The notes beneath the pieces were generated by a model that was given only the letters and a program-made list of their open reading frames with translations, did not search any database and had not been told where the DNA came from. DNA of 64,000 nt. It comes from Diphasiastrum complanatum. Its lineage: Eukaryota; Streptophyta; Lycopodiopsida; Lycopodiales; Lycopodiaceae. The DNA is taken from the NCBI GenBank assembly GCA_029204225.1, contig CM055109.1, forward strand, positions 19,421,783 through 19,485,782, in the 5' to 3' direction. The translations under genes and the position numbers were made by a program. This document shows, one piece after another, positions 33,261 through 45,309 of this stretch (position 1 is the stretch's first letter; each line of letters starts with the position of its first letter).

Positions 33261-34579
33261 AGATCTAACTAGATCCTATTGCAAAACAACCAAAAGGACA
33301 CATGTGGAGCAAAACCACCCATCCAAACCTAGATCCCTCCTGGAGTTTCCTCCTGGACCTAGCCCCCAAGCCATAAAGAATCTAAGAGAGAGGAGGAGAA
33401 ACATGCTCAAGAAACTGAATTTCCAATAGGAGGATGGGCGAGTTTTCAATGGACATATTCTTTTCATGAGAGAGAGTATATTCTCCCTAGGATCCCCATG
33501 CAACCTATATTGAGCTATTGACCTCCTATTCTTGCATTAAAGCAGTCATTCACTATCCATGTGCTCCTATGTCCAGGGTTACTTTGACAAACGCAAGAAG
33601 GAAGCTGCATATAGGCTGTTAGGATGATCTGGTCGCACTTCAGATGGCAGTAGGTCGCACTCATGTTGTGAGCCTGATTTTTCCTTTGTAGACAGTGATG
33701 GGCAAGTCGTGGACATGTTCTACTGCCCGCAGATAGTTGGTGTAGGTCGTAGAACAGACGGCAGACCATAGGGCCATGTGGCAGTGGCAGAAATGCAGGA
33801 AAACAGGGTCAGCGAGGGTACAAAGGGCGCAGACACACAATAGGGGCTACAGACAGGCAGAAGTGATCATTGATGATTGCCAGAGCAGAGAACATTGCTT
33901 AATTGTGACTGATGGCCATTCTAGAAATCAGTACTATAGTACTGCTATCAACGATTTAAGGCAAACCTTCTGAAGTGTGAGTGATTCAAGTCAGCATGAT
34001 AAAATTATAGAGCCTTAGAAACCTGGTGATGGAGGTCTCAAAAGTGCGATGGTCTGGGAGGAGTTAGGGAGTTTTATTTTTAGGCACTCATGCCCTCTTA
34101 GTGATTGAGACTTTAAAATTGTGTTTGAATCAGACAAAAACAGTAGATGAATTGGCCTCAGAGATACAACTGGCAACAGATATGCTATCCCTAAGAGTGT
34201 GATCGGTTGACAACAATTTATACTTGGAATGCACAGATAGTTTGCCTCAAAAGTGTGATTGTCTGGCTACAGAAGGTGCATTTATCTTGCTGCCTCTGCA
34301 AGTGCGATCCATTAGCAATGCATATTGCCCTCTGAAGGTGCGATACTGCGATTAATAGAAGTGTTCTCTCCTGAAAGTGCGCTGGCAGCAAAGGTGTACT
34401 ACTTTTGAAATCAAGGATCCATTAGTGATGGAGGTTACTTCAATAATGCAATTGTTCCAAACATAGAGAGCCGACTAATATGCGCTATAAGTTGGCAACA
34501 TAAATGTCCTGATTGGCCATAGCAGAAACAGTCTTGATTGGCTGGGAGAGTGTGCTCAGTTTTGGTAGACACACTCGAA
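33261..34579. other. Gene-free stretch with recurring AAGTGCGAT motif
   Basis: No gene recognised. At 34040-34385 the motif A-A/G-GTGCGAT (or close variants, some GTGTGAT) occurs about six times at uneven spacing of 35-150 bp. No longer period accompanies it. Confidence 0.5.
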
Positions 34580-35455
34580 GAATCCTCAAATTGATGAATA
34601 AGAAAAAGGATCTCTAGTCACCACACATGGCTCATGCTTTTCATTCCTCTTAGAAGTAATGAAGGAAAAGATAGATATGACTCTCAACACTTAGGACTCT
34701 CTCTCAATCATGAAGTTGATAAATTGACATAAAAACGCAAGCATCCATATGCAAAACATCTCAATTCATACTCCAAAGCTATTTCTCACATAAGATGAAA
34801 GAGTATGCACTCATAAGCAAAGGACATCATCCTATGATAGAGAATATTAGACATCTATAAGCATCAAAGAGCATGAGATCTCCATGACAACCTCACTCAC
34901 AAGAATCAATCTTTCAACAGTATCATACATTTATACCAAACCAACCTCTCTCAACCAAGCAAGCTCTCAACAATGCAAAACAACCAAAGCCATAAATCAT
35001 ACTCCACCCCACACCATTACAAGAAAACAACTACTCTCTCAAAGATTGGATACAACTCTCCACTCAAGACAACAAGAATTAAAAAATAACTAACCTCTAA
35101 AATACTCAACTCTCAAGATTATCAACCTCATCTCACTATCACATTATTATCCAACTATCATCCAACTATATCTTAACACAAAGAGTGGCCTCCTTTTATA
35201 GTAAATCTTAAGTGTCCCCCTTCAAAATGAGGCTTTGCCAATTTTCATGCCCTTCCAGCCTTCTTTTCCATTTGTCCAATCCCCATTGGCAAGTACATCA
35301 AGTGGCCTCCTTGAGGGTGTAGGGCTTGGTGCCATTTAAGGCCCCTTTCCAAAACTAGCCAAGATGTCACTTTTGTCAAAAGCTAGAGGAGGTATCTACC
35401 ATACTTTTCTAGCCTCTAAGGTCTTCTTGCATTTATTATCCAAAAGGTGGTTGAA
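34580..35455 (-). repeat. Dispersed repeat D, minus-strand copy
   Basis: Its reverse complement aligns with 44157-45235. Shared phrases include GACAAAA-TG-CATCTTGGC-AGTTTTGGAA, GGACAAATGG and a TATAA box region with AGGAGCC-ACTC (CTATAAAAGGAGG here). An LTR is the most likely identity, judging by the TATA box and downstream leader, but neither copy shows a clean partner. Confidence 0.65.
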
Positions 35456-35466
35456 GACTCTTGCCA

Positions 35467-35468
<2 letters not shown>

Positions 35469-35521
<53 letters not shown>
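35469..35521. repeat. (CT)n microsatellite
   Basis: Pure CT run at the edge of repeat D. Confidence 0.95.
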
Positions 35522-35525
<4 letters not shown>

Positions 35526-37259
35526 GGTGTCCTCTATTTCCCTCGGTCCTCCATTTCCTTGGCCTTTCATTTAATTTGTCCTTGTAGTATGCACGACCCG
35601 ACTTTTGGCTTTTGGTTTCTTGGGATTACTGACCGATTTGCGTACTTTGCCCATTTCCCGTAATTTGCCCAATTTTGCTCGTTAGGGTTTCTGCAAGTTT
35701 TAAGTATTGCCCACAATTCACAACTTGGGTTTTGCCCGATAAATCTTTTTCTTTGATGGCTCTTCGATTGAAGTTGACTTTTCCAGCATTCATGACTAGG
35801 GCTCCCACGACAACACGGTTTCCCTGAAAATGCACTAGGCAACCATATATTAGCAAAACCAACTCTGTACATGGTAGGATTTTAGCACGGTTATGCCGAC
35901 TATTTTTACAACTGGCCAAAAAGCCGTAAAACTTTATCACAGGCCATTTTTAAGGCCGCAAACTTTTCTCTAGCCTCATTTTGGACGGGCTGGGACCCAA
36001 TTCTAGGTGGTCTGGCATTTTTGACTCGGTCTTTACAAAAATTGACCACAAAATATTTTTGATGATTTTTTCGAAAGTCAGTTTCTTTCTTTTAAACTGT
36101 GTCTAGCCACTCTAGGGGCGGCTGGGACCCAGTTCTAAGGCAAATTTGTGCCAATTTTTCTCTGATAGTCGGGTTTTACATGCCGGTTTTTCCAATTTTG
36201 CGAATTTAAGTTTCAATATTAGCCCGATTTTCTGTGCGAAAATATCGGCTAACAGTGGTGGTCGTTTGTAGGAAGCAATTTGATGGCTAAAGTAGGAGTC
36301 AATAGGATGTGCGTGCAGGAGTTGAAGTGGTGTGTCCGGTCAGAAGCATAGGAAAGGCCGGTATTGTCATATGTTGCTGAAGTGGCTGCTTGGGCAGAAA
36401 CATATGAAGTGGTTGGGTGGAGAAGAATGCAGGAGACTATTTGTGATCATCAGTATATGAATGGGTGCGTGTGTTCTATGTGAGAGTGGAGGGAAATGTG
36501 AGTTGGTTAGTGCATGACTAATGTCTGCAAAAGGTGGAGAATGGACTGCGAAACTCAAAACAAGGAATGTTGCCCATCGAAGACTATTGACAATGAAGCT
36601 CTATGATAGGTTTATGCTCTTGATTGAAGATCAAGAATGGTGCAGAATACAAAGTATTATAGGGTCTGTAAAAACTCAGATGTGTTGAAAGATTGGGACT
36701 GTGTTTGCAGGGATCTGAGCGATGATAGTGTGGCATCAGTTGTTGAGAACTTGGGTGAATGTTACATGACTGAGTTCAAGTGGAAACAGTGCCAAATGTA
36801 GGCAGATTCGTTGTCTGTCTACTGGGTTTTCTCTTCTTTTCTGCATACAGCCTATGCTACCTCTGTTCTGGTTGTTAGTTGGGCATGTTCTTGTTTATTT
36901 CAGTTTGGTTCAATGCCCAGATCAAACAGCAGATTCTCGGGGTTGTAGTATGGTTCAAACTGTCACGGATACTCAGATTTTGAACACTCTTGAACTCTTG
37001 AAATCACTTGCAATCATTTTGCCATGCAAGCACACCAAGAATGCCCAAAAACAACTCTTCTTGAAACACGGTTGGGCAATACTATAGCACTTAAAAACAA
37101 AAATGCTAGAAGGGATCGTTGCAAAATGAAAACTAAACTACTTGTTGTCGGAAAGAGGTGTTGTCAAAGATAGGCCAAACTCGAAAATAAATGAATGAAA
37201 ATACTATTTGAGTGTCTAGAAAGAAAACTTTTTGTGCATGGTGGAATAAACTACTTCCT
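35522..37259. other. Gene-free stretch
   Basis: No domain is visible in any frame. The phrase GGCTGGGACCCA-TTCTA occurs twice (about 35980 and 36122), a hint of an old internal duplication. Confidence 0.5.
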
Positions 37260-37829
37260 CTTTCTCAATGCATAACTACGCCTATCGATTTCAAACAAAA
37301 CAATAGTGATAGAAATCACGTTTGATCTTATAGTAACTAACTTTGAAATCATCAGTACTATAGTGATTACATAGCCAAACAATGAAGCATTGAATTACCA
37401 GACATATAATTTGTCACGAATCATTGGCAAATCGCTAGATAATTAATTAGTCGCGAATAATACAGAAATGCATACATTCTGAGACAAAGCTGAACACAAT
37501 AAAAAGATAGTAGTGATTCAGTATGAAAACAAAACAGAAGTAAATGAGTACAATAAGTTGCGGATCATAGCCACGTACTCTATGCTATTTCTGAGTAGCT
37601 AAAATGAAAGTCTAAATTAAGCACAATGCTGATAAGCAGTAGCGCACTAGCTATCTCTAAAGCAACTCTAAGAAGTGAGCTAGAATGCTTAGGAGTGTTC
37701 AAGCTCGCATGATTGAGAGAGAGAGAGAGCTAACTATTCAAATGCTTCTTCTGATGATTACTTGATCAAACTGTATGAATATAAACAACTATATATACTA
37801 AGCAATTAGGTCATCAAATGCGATCACCA
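37260..37829 (-). repeat. Possible 3' LTR of the split minus-strand copia
   Basis: The coding strand after the RNase H remnant holds a TATA-like AGTATATATAGTTG and a CT-rich leader, as LTRs do. No second copy was found, so both boundaries are guesses. Confidence 0.35.
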
Positions 37830-38086
37830 GTTGGCTGGTGTCCGTTGGCATCCATCCAGTTAGTTCCTTCTCAGAAATTGATTGCTGATAAGTGGTGGCA
37901 TTTGTGGCAGCAATGTACTATGATTCAGTTGATGATAATGCTATTGAAGTCTGCTTTCGACTATTCCACAAGATTGGGCCTTGATTATAAAAAATATAAA
38001 ACTAGAAATAGACCTTCTAGTATCGATATCTCTTGCCCAATCTGCATTTGTGTATCCTTCAAGTGTGTTGGTAGGTTGGCTGCCTC
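37830..38086 (-). pseudogene. Copia RNase H remnant
   Basis: The coding strand reads LEGYTNADWARDIDTRRSIS, then (frameshift) GPILWNSRKQTSIALSSTES and a TAG followed by YIAATNA. These are the DASWAGD and SSTEAEY catalytic blocks of copia RNase H, the second damaged. The upstream end is cut exactly where LTR B begins. Together with 42728-44012 it belongs to one copia split by the element between. Confidence 0.85.
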
Positions 38087-39100
38087 TGTTAGCAGATTCC
38101 GGAGAATCCCCAGATGTCGAGCCAAGCTAAAGACACAAAGTATCTCTCACCCATGATCGAGGAGGTCTTAGAAGGAGGAGAGCAGAAGAAGCTGAGAGCC
38201 GAAGATTACTAGCTAGGATGACAATTATTATCTATGTGAGCCTACATGGTGTATCTCAAAGAAGGAACGACCATGTAGGAGCTAGTAATGTTTCCTAGGC
38301 AATGTAAATAAGTGTAGACCCCCTTAAATAATTTAGAGTGAGCCACCTTTTGATGGTGACCTCTAGTGGGAGGACGTTTTCCACTTTTAATTTCTAAATT
38401 AATGAAATTGCCACTTGGGCTCCACATGGGCAACCGCCCTCTTGCTTATTTAAGGGCCCCCTCTCTTGTGAGGGAGATTTTTGATTGTATTGTCAATTTC
38501 TCTTGAGGGAATAAAGAAGATCTTCCACGAGTTCTTGACAATTGTGAAGCTCTTTGTTCATGGCAATCTTCTTGAGTGAAATTTCTATGAGCATGTTTAG
38601 ATTTCTTTTGTGATTGTGGATTAATTATATTTCTTGCTTTGTGGAATGTAGATGTGGATTAAATTTCTTGTTTCTTGATTTTGTAGTTTCAGCATGCAGG
38701 TAAACTATAGAGGCTGAGATTGTGGATCTGATTTGCGTATTCTTTGACAATCTTGTCCTTGATTGTTCTTGGGTATTCCAAGCATCAATGAATGGTTGTT
38801 TCTTGATCCTTGGGCTGCTAGAATGCTGTTAGGAAGTTAACTTTCTTGTTTCTTGTTTCTTGTTGAGTAGCTTAATCTTGTTTTTGCATTATTCCCTGAT
38901 TTCCTAAGATAGCTTGGTAGATAGATTGTAGATTTGCTCTCTCTTCAGAACGTTGATCTATGCTGAGCTAGGACTAGTTGCATGGCTTGTAAATGCATGT
39001 AGCTGAGTAACGTAACTGTTTCATCCCACTGACAGGCTAGAAAACTGGAACCATTTGAAGTAACGAAGAGTATGAAGAATGAAGAAGAACCGTGTTCACA
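38087..39100 (+). repeat. LTR family B, full copy (5' LTR of a gypsy element)
   Basis: 1,014 bp, TGTTAGCAG ... GTGTTCACA. A likely TATA region lies at 38450 (CTTATTTAAG). Its last 580 bp recur at 42117-42727 with roughly 90% identity. It is followed by a leader and gypsy gag on the same strand, which fits a 5' LTR. The first base abuts copia RNase H sequence, the insertion target. Confidence 0.8.
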
Positions 39101-39409
39101 GATTTGGCTGGAATCTCTGAATATTTGACACCATTTTCACAGCTACACAAACACTTATCAACATCAAACCTTTCCAATCTGTGCTGTCAAATCATCGCTT
39201 TGAAGTCTCCCATACGCATCATTACCGAGCTTGTCACTCTGGTCTCGACCGACGTACAGCTCCATTTTCAACTGAGGCTTCACGCTCCTTCCCTAGCCGA
39301 GCTCCACGGCTCTCCTCTGGACTGGACGAACCACACACTCACTCTCGACCGAACCACTACTTGCAATATCCTGCCAAGTCCTGAGTTAAATCTCAATTGA
39401 TGCTCATTG

Positions 39410-39690
39410 ATCAGATCTCATATCTCGACCGAAGCCTTCTGTCTTGATCTCGACTGAGGCATTATGTTGGATCTCAACCAAAGTACTCTATTAGATCTCG
39501 ACCGAAGTACTCTATCAGATCTCAATCAGACTGTTCTATCAACTCTCAACCGGACTGTTCTATCAGATCTCAACCAGATTGTTCTATCAACTCTCAACCG
39601 GACTATTCTATCAACTCTCAATTGGACCTTTCTATCAATTCTCAACTGAGGATTTCCTATCAACTCTCAACCGAGAGCTTCGACTTCCAA
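39410..39690 (+). repeat. 24-bp minisatellite
   Basis: About eleven imperfect copies of a 24-bp unit (consensus near TCTATCAACTCTCAACCGGA). Because 24 is a multiple of three, one frame (39464-39649) reads as an eight-residue repeat such as STLNRTVL. Scattered CTCGACCGA words upstream from 39245 suggest the array was once longer. It lies in the leader between LTR B and gag. Confidence 0.85.
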
Positions 39691-39934
39691 CCTGAACCAA
39701 GTCAACTTCCAGACAAAGTCAACTTTCTTCTTTGGCTAGGTCTCAGTGTTTGCCAAATATCACAGTTCTTTCCAAAATATTAACACAAAAAAACACAACA
39801 ACTGTGCCATTTGGACACCACCACATTATTAGTCTCTGACTGATATAAAAAAACACACACAAACAAACAACAGTCAAGTTACCAACGAGTCCAAGAGGCC
39901 TACTTACCCAATCCTAAGGTACTCTAGAGTTGTT

Positions 39935-40533
39935 ATGGATCGTCCTTACGATCTGAATTCCATAGAGGACTATCCACCAGAAATGGTCTCTCCATCTACT
40001 GAACAGGCTCGATTCAATAGATATTCTAGGATGAAATCCCAAGTCCAAGATCCATCAACAAACCCCTTTGACAGATGGGAATCCATGCATTTTGAAGCTC
40101 CATACGATCGACCACATTTTCATGCTGTAGAATCTTCACATGCACGAGCTCACTTAAACGGTGCTTTTGCAAATAATGTTTCGCGTACTGAAAAACATAC
40201 TTCCAAGTTAGATTTAGCTAAGTACGACGGCAACAGTGACTCTTAAAGATTTCTTCAAGTTTTTGAGAACGCATGTGATTCTATGGCGAGACATTACCAG
40301 AAGCCATGGTTCAGCTCTTCTCGATGACCATGATCGATCGCGCACGAGAATGGTTTTTTAACCTTGATCGTGAAGATAAACAAGGCTCGTCCCTCTTGAA
40401 GGAAGCCTTCATCAAATGTTTTAAGCTATTTCGTTTGATTGAAAGTCCTTTTGTCAAGCTGAGTAACATCAAAATGACAAAAGATGAAAAAGCATGTGAC
40501 AACATAGAACGACCGATATGGTCAAGGATTTGA
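39935..40533 (+). pseudogene. gag fragment of the LTR B gypsy element
   Basis: The start ATG is at 39935 (MDRPYDLNSIEDY). A TAA ends the first frame at 40246, after LDLAKYDGNSDS. A second frame contains AREWFFNLDREDKQG and LLKEAFIKCF, the core of gypsy capsid proteins (usually a GxAxxWF type motif). The remainder of gag and all of pol are absent: copia sequence begins at about 40535. Confidence 0.75.
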
Positions 40534-40534
40534 A

Positions 40535-41477
40535 ATAGATGCTGTTCTCCGAATTTGACATGACTGATCTGGGCAAAGCACACTTCTGTCTTGGAATTCA
40601 AATCCACAGAGACAGAGCAAATCGACTGATCTACATCACTCAACAAAGGTATCTTCATAATGTTCTTAACAAATACAGTTTAATAAACTGTAAATTAGCT
40701 CACTCACCAATGGATCCAGGCCTGCATCTGTCAAAGGACCAATGTCCCCAGACCAAGCAGGGAGAAGAGCAGATGAGAGATTATTCGTATCGATTGATAC
40801 TTGGATCTCTCATGTATGCAATGGTCTGTACAAGACCAAATATCTCTTTTGCTGTCAGCTCACTCAGCCAATACATGGCTAATCCTGGAATTACCCATTG
40901 GAAGGCTCTTATTCGAGTCATGAGATATATTCGAGCTACCATGGACTAGTGCATATGCTATGGAGAGGTCAGCAACGACAATCTTCATCAACTCAATGGT
41001 TATTCTGATGCAAGTTGGGGAGGAGATGCACACCATTGTAAGTCCACATCTGGATTTACATTCTCCTTCAATGGCGGTCCTATTTTATGGAACAGTCGTA
41101 AGCAAACCTCTATCGGACTTTCTTCTACTGAAGCAGAATATATTGATGCTTCTCAATCTATGAAGGAAGCGTTTTGGTTGAGAAATTTGCTGTTAGACAT
41201 CAATTTGTATTAGTACAACCCTACAATTTTGTTTTGTGATAATCTAAGTGCTATTGCCTTATCGGCCAACCCTAGATTTCATTCTAGGAGTAAGCACATT
41301 GAGATAAGATATCACTACATCAGGGGCAAGGTTCTCGACAGAGAGGTGAGCTTAACGTACTGCAGAACGCAGGACATGGTTCTAGACATTTTCATGAAAG
41401 CACTCAGTGTTAATGCACACAATAGATTTTGTGCATTGCTCAGTCTGAAGATCAAGGCATTCACGGATCCAGATTAG
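40535..41477 (+). pseudogene. Copia RT end and RNase H, 5'-truncated
   Basis: It begins inside RT at LFSEFDMTDLGKAHFCLGIQ, after the YVDD motif, and continues SPMDPGLHLSKDQ and LILGSLMYAMVCTRPNI. RNase H blocks follow in shifted frames: YSDASWGGD, SSTEAEYIDAS, FCDNLSAIALS and KHIEIRYHYIRGKV. It ends at a TAG (41475-41477) followed by a GGGGGG tract and an LTR. The 5' two thirds of this copia and its 5' LTR are missing, and the left join falls in gypsy gag. Confidence 0.9.
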
Positions 41478-41483
41478 GGGGGT

Positions 41484-42098
41484 GTTGGATTTACTCCTTC
41501 TACTTTCCAAAATTCCAATTTCTAATTTGCCTCCATTCATGTTGCATATTTACTAATGTTTCACGCAGTCTGCATTTTTACACGCAAATTCGTACAGACG
41601 AAGAAAAGGCGAATGCATCGCGACACTGTGTTCTTACACAGGTTATGGTGATAGGCAAAAAGGAGACACTACCTTACTGAATGCCAAAAGTGCCCTAAAA
41701 GCTAAGGCACCTTGCAAATCTTATCCTAAGGCCATTCGTAAGAATGACGCACTTTTGCATCATCACCAACGTTCACTTCAATACTAATTGACGTCGCACC
41801 CTTTTCATGCTCACCCTATGCAGATGCGCTAACAGATTCGACAACAACTGCAACCACCCACGATCTCTTACAGACGGCACATCCACTCTGTACTTTCACA
41901 TCTGCACACCTGTAATATTATGTATATACATTGGATACCATCTGTGTATTCATAGACGAGAGATGAACAATGCATCGAGATGAAGAGATAAAAAGAGACT
42001 AAGAGAAGAGGTTTATTTTTCTCATTAGAGACGAAATAAGCTTTGTAGAGCACGCGGTTTCGTCCGCTATTGTATTGTGTTCTACTGCATTATTAACA
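41484..42098 (+). repeat. 3' LTR of the truncated copia
   Basis: 615 bp, TGTTGGATTTACTCC ... ATTAACA, preceded by a purine tract at 41476-41483. The start is firm; the end is placed at CA just before family B sequence resumes. No partner is in the window. Confidence 0.75.
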
Positions 42099-42116
42099 TG
42101 TATACATGATATACCT

Positions 42117-42727
42117 TGTTCATGGCAATCTTCTTCCTATGAGCATGTTCTGATTTCCTTTGTGATTGTGGATTAATTAGATTTCTTGCTTTGTGGAATG
42201 TAGATGTGGATTAACTTTCTTGTTTCTTGATTTTGTAGTTTCAGCATGCAGGTAAACTATAGAGGCTGAGATTGTGAATCTGATTTGGATATTCTCTGAC
42301 AATCCTGTCCTTGATTGTTCTTGGGTATTCCAAACATCAATAAATGGGTGTTTCTTGATCCTTGGGCTGCTAGAATGTCGTTAGGAAGTTAACTTTCTTG
42401 TTTCTTGTTTCTTTTTCTTGTTGAGTAGCTTGATCTTGTTTTTGCATTATTCTCTGATTTCTTGAGATAGCTTGGTAGATAGATTGTAGATTTGCTCTCT
42501 CTTCATAACGTTGATCTATGTTGAGCTAGGACTAGTTGCATGACTTGTAAATGCATGTAGTTGAGTAACGTAACCGTTTCATCCCATTGACAAGCTGAGA
42601 ACACACATTGTAATCTGAGAAATACTTTTGCCTGGAAACCGCTCTAAACAAGAAGATTTAACTGTAAAGAACTGTAACCATCTAAAGTAATGAAGAGTAA
42701 GAAGAACGAAGAAGAACCATGTTCACA
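42117..42727 (+). repeat. LTR family B, truncated copy (3' LTR)
   Basis: It matches 38522-39100, ending at the same GTTCACA. Its first 430 bp or so are missing and the copia LTR stands there instead. A block of about 65 bp near 42602-42668 is extra. With 38087-39100 it brackets the gypsy element inserted in the minus-strand copia. Confidence 0.8.
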
Positions 42728-43386
42728 GATCCGGCAGTTTGAAGAGATTGTTCATTTGACAACTTCAGTCCAGGGTTGAGTGGAAAGAGACTCAGTTTGC
42801 AATTGCCCATTCCATACTTTCTAGCACGTTTGTCAGATATCTCTATTGGCTGATGGAAATCATACGCTTGGATTGAATTCGAAAAATTTCGATTCCGAGA
42901 CAATAGTGGGCTGGTCATTTTGTACTCCTGGGCCAGCATGCATTTCGTTTCCTTCATCAAATTCAGATTGTTACTAAATAATAGTGTATCATCCACATAG
43001 AGAGTGATGATGATGAAGAAATTTGATATAGACTTGAAGTAGACATTTGACTCTGCTGAGTTTGGAATGAAGCCATTCTCAATAAGAAATGCATTGATTT
43101 TCTTAAACCAGGCCCTGGGAGATTGTTTCAACCCATAGAGTGCCTTGAGGATTTTGCACACAAGGTGTTGATTACCCCTCAGCTCGTATCCTTCTAGTTG
43201 TGACATAAAGATTTCCACTTCAATGGTTCCGTTGAGAAACACGGTCTGGACATCCATCTGATGGACTTCGAGATCTACTATAGCTTCAAAGGAGAGTAAC
43301 AAACGGATCGAAGCATGCTTGACGACTGGGCTGAATGTCTTGGAATAATCTAGATCTGAAATATAGGAATAGCCTTTGGCGACCAC
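42728..43386 (-). pseudogene. Copia RT remnant, split copia
   Basis: The coding strand shows MVAKGYSYISDLDYSKTFSP, DLEVHQMDVQTVFLNGTIEV, ALYGLKQSPRAWFKKIN and the catalytic TLYVDDTLLFS (YVDD intact), ending at PGLKLSNEQSLQTA. Beyond that the frame runs into LTR B. Its continuation is the RNase H remnant at 37830-38086, with about 90 residues between them lost. Confidence 0.9.
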
Positions 43387-44012
43387 TTGGATTTGTATTG
43401 ATTTAGCCTTCCTTCAGCATCGTACTTCGCCTTGAATATCTATTTGCATGGAATCAGATTTCTTCCCTTTGGCAGCACAGTGATTGTCCACGTTTGATTC
43501 TCTATCAGACAATCAAATTCAGTGTCCATCGCTGCTTTCCATTGATCAGCACCAGGTATAGATATGGCCTTTGATACTGTGTTTGGTTCCTACACGAAGT
43601 AACAGTCCATAGGTCTAGATGGAGGTTGTCTTGGTCGATTTAATCTTCTTGGTTGAGTTTCGACCCCTTGATGTGATTTGTCCTGTTGAGGTTCTGGCTC
43701 ATTTTTTGAGTTTGTATTGATTTCTTGATTTTTGATCCTGGGATATTTTTCACTACTTGTATCGAAAAAAATTTCCATACCTGGATCAGAAATATCTTGG
43801 GCTTTCCCCTTGTGGTTGATAAATCGATTTTCCACAAAGATGACATCTCTGCTCATGAATGATTTTTCTGTTTCTAGATTGTAGAGCTTGTATGCCTTGT
43901 GATATGGGGAGTAGCCAACAAAAAACGATTTTATACTTTTGTCATACAGCTTCTTCTTGAGATCTTCAGAGATCTGAGCATAAGTGATGCAACCAAACAC
44001 TCTAATATTCTT
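43387..44012 (-). pseudogene. Copia integrase tail, split copia
   Basis: The frame 44012-43590 has NIRVFGCITYAQI, KSFFVGYSPYHKAYKLYN and a hydrophilic linker rich in Gln, Pro and Arg. The stretch 43590-43387 holds the damaged RT start. The DDE core is absent because family B DNA (44013 onward) cuts it off. On the minus strand this is the upstream part of the copia whose RT follows. Confidence 0.85.
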
Positions 44013-44156
44013 TGTTGGCTGATTAAGACGAATTCCCAAGATCCTAGGCCAGAGCTACCCACGAGCACCTCTCACCTTAAATCGAGGAGGTCTCTAAGAA
44101 GATGAGACGAACGAAGATTGAGAGCCGAGTATGAGAGTCGAGGAATACTAGTTAAT
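44013..44156 (+). repeat. LTR family B, 5' stub (copy C)
   Basis: It starts TGTTGGCTGATT like copy A, follows it closely for about 144 bp (CGAGGAGGT, GAGACGAACGAAGA), then changes abruptly to repeat D. It lies next to the copia integrase, so a second family B element once entered the same copia. Confidence 0.75.
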
Positions 44157-45235
44157 ATCAAATTTTGGATATTAAATGCCAAAACACCTTGGAGGCTATA
44201 AAAATTGGGAGGTACACCCACTAGCCATTGACATTTTGGGCTTCTAGGGTGTACAGAAGGGGAAACTTGAATGGCCTCCCTAGCCTTTGACAAAAATGGC
44301 ATCTTGGCAAGTTTTGGAAGAGGGCCTTGAATGCACCACTCCCCCACTCTCTTATGGAGGCCACTAGGTGTACTATCAAATGGGTTGAGGACAAATGGCA
44401 AAGAGGGCTTGAAGGACATGAAGAATGGCAAGATGGCATTGTGAAGGGGATGCATTGGATCTCCTATAAGAAGGAGCCAACTCCTTGTATTTCAAATGTT
44501 AGTGTATTTGGATGTTAGTGCTTTTGTGAGTTAGTGCTTTTGTGAGTTAGAGCTTTTGTGTGTTAGTGCTTTTGTGAGTTAGTGCCTTTGTGATTTGATA
44601 ATTTGATAGTTGGATGATAGTTGAAATTTTGGATGATGAGATGATGTTGATAGTTGGAGTTGATAAGATTGATGTAGTTGAATGCCATGTCGATTGAGAA
44701 TTTCATTACATTTGTTGAGAGTTAGTTAGAAGTCATGTGACTTGAAATGCATTTGGGTTGTTGATTGAAGGCTGATAAGTTTGAGAATGAGATTTGGTAT
44801 GCCTACTTTCTTAGTGCTTTGTATGGGATGTGAGAAGTTAACTTCACTTTGTGGTCTCCTGGTCTCCCATGCTAGTATCGTCAATTGAGAACGTAGAATG
44901 CTAAATTTTGAGAGATACTTGTTCAATGTTGATTGTTTGAGAGAGATTTGAGGTTACTTACCCCATGGCATGTTTGATTGGATGTTCGTAGTGGTTACTT
45001 TGTTCCATGTTAATTGTGGAATGTTTTGTTTGATTCGTGGAGATTGAGTTTGACACTCATGTGTGGTTGGTTGATAAATAGAAATGGTTGAGTGGATTGG
45101 TTGAAAGTTTGAGAGTTTGGAGTAGGGTTTCCTTTGATGGTTGGTCAATAACAATGGTGAGGTTAGTTAACGGTTTGAATATGCAAAAATATTTCGGTTA
45201 CTTGTTTCAAGAGGGAGAGTGATGGAACAATGATC
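44157..45235 (+). repeat. Dispersed repeat D, plus-strand copy
   Basis: Inverted relative to 34580-35455. It has an initiator-like region (CTCCTATAAGAAGGAGCC) followed by five tandem TTAGTGCTTTTGTGAG units (44513-44590). A purine tract, AAGAGGGAGAGTG, closes it at about 45210. LTR-like, but a partner and primer site were not found. Confidence 0.6.
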
Positions 45236-45309
45236 ATGACTTGCTCGGTTCAAATGGAGTACATTAGCATGAGGTGCTTGAGTGTGTGCTTGTATCTAGT
45301 TGTGGTATT

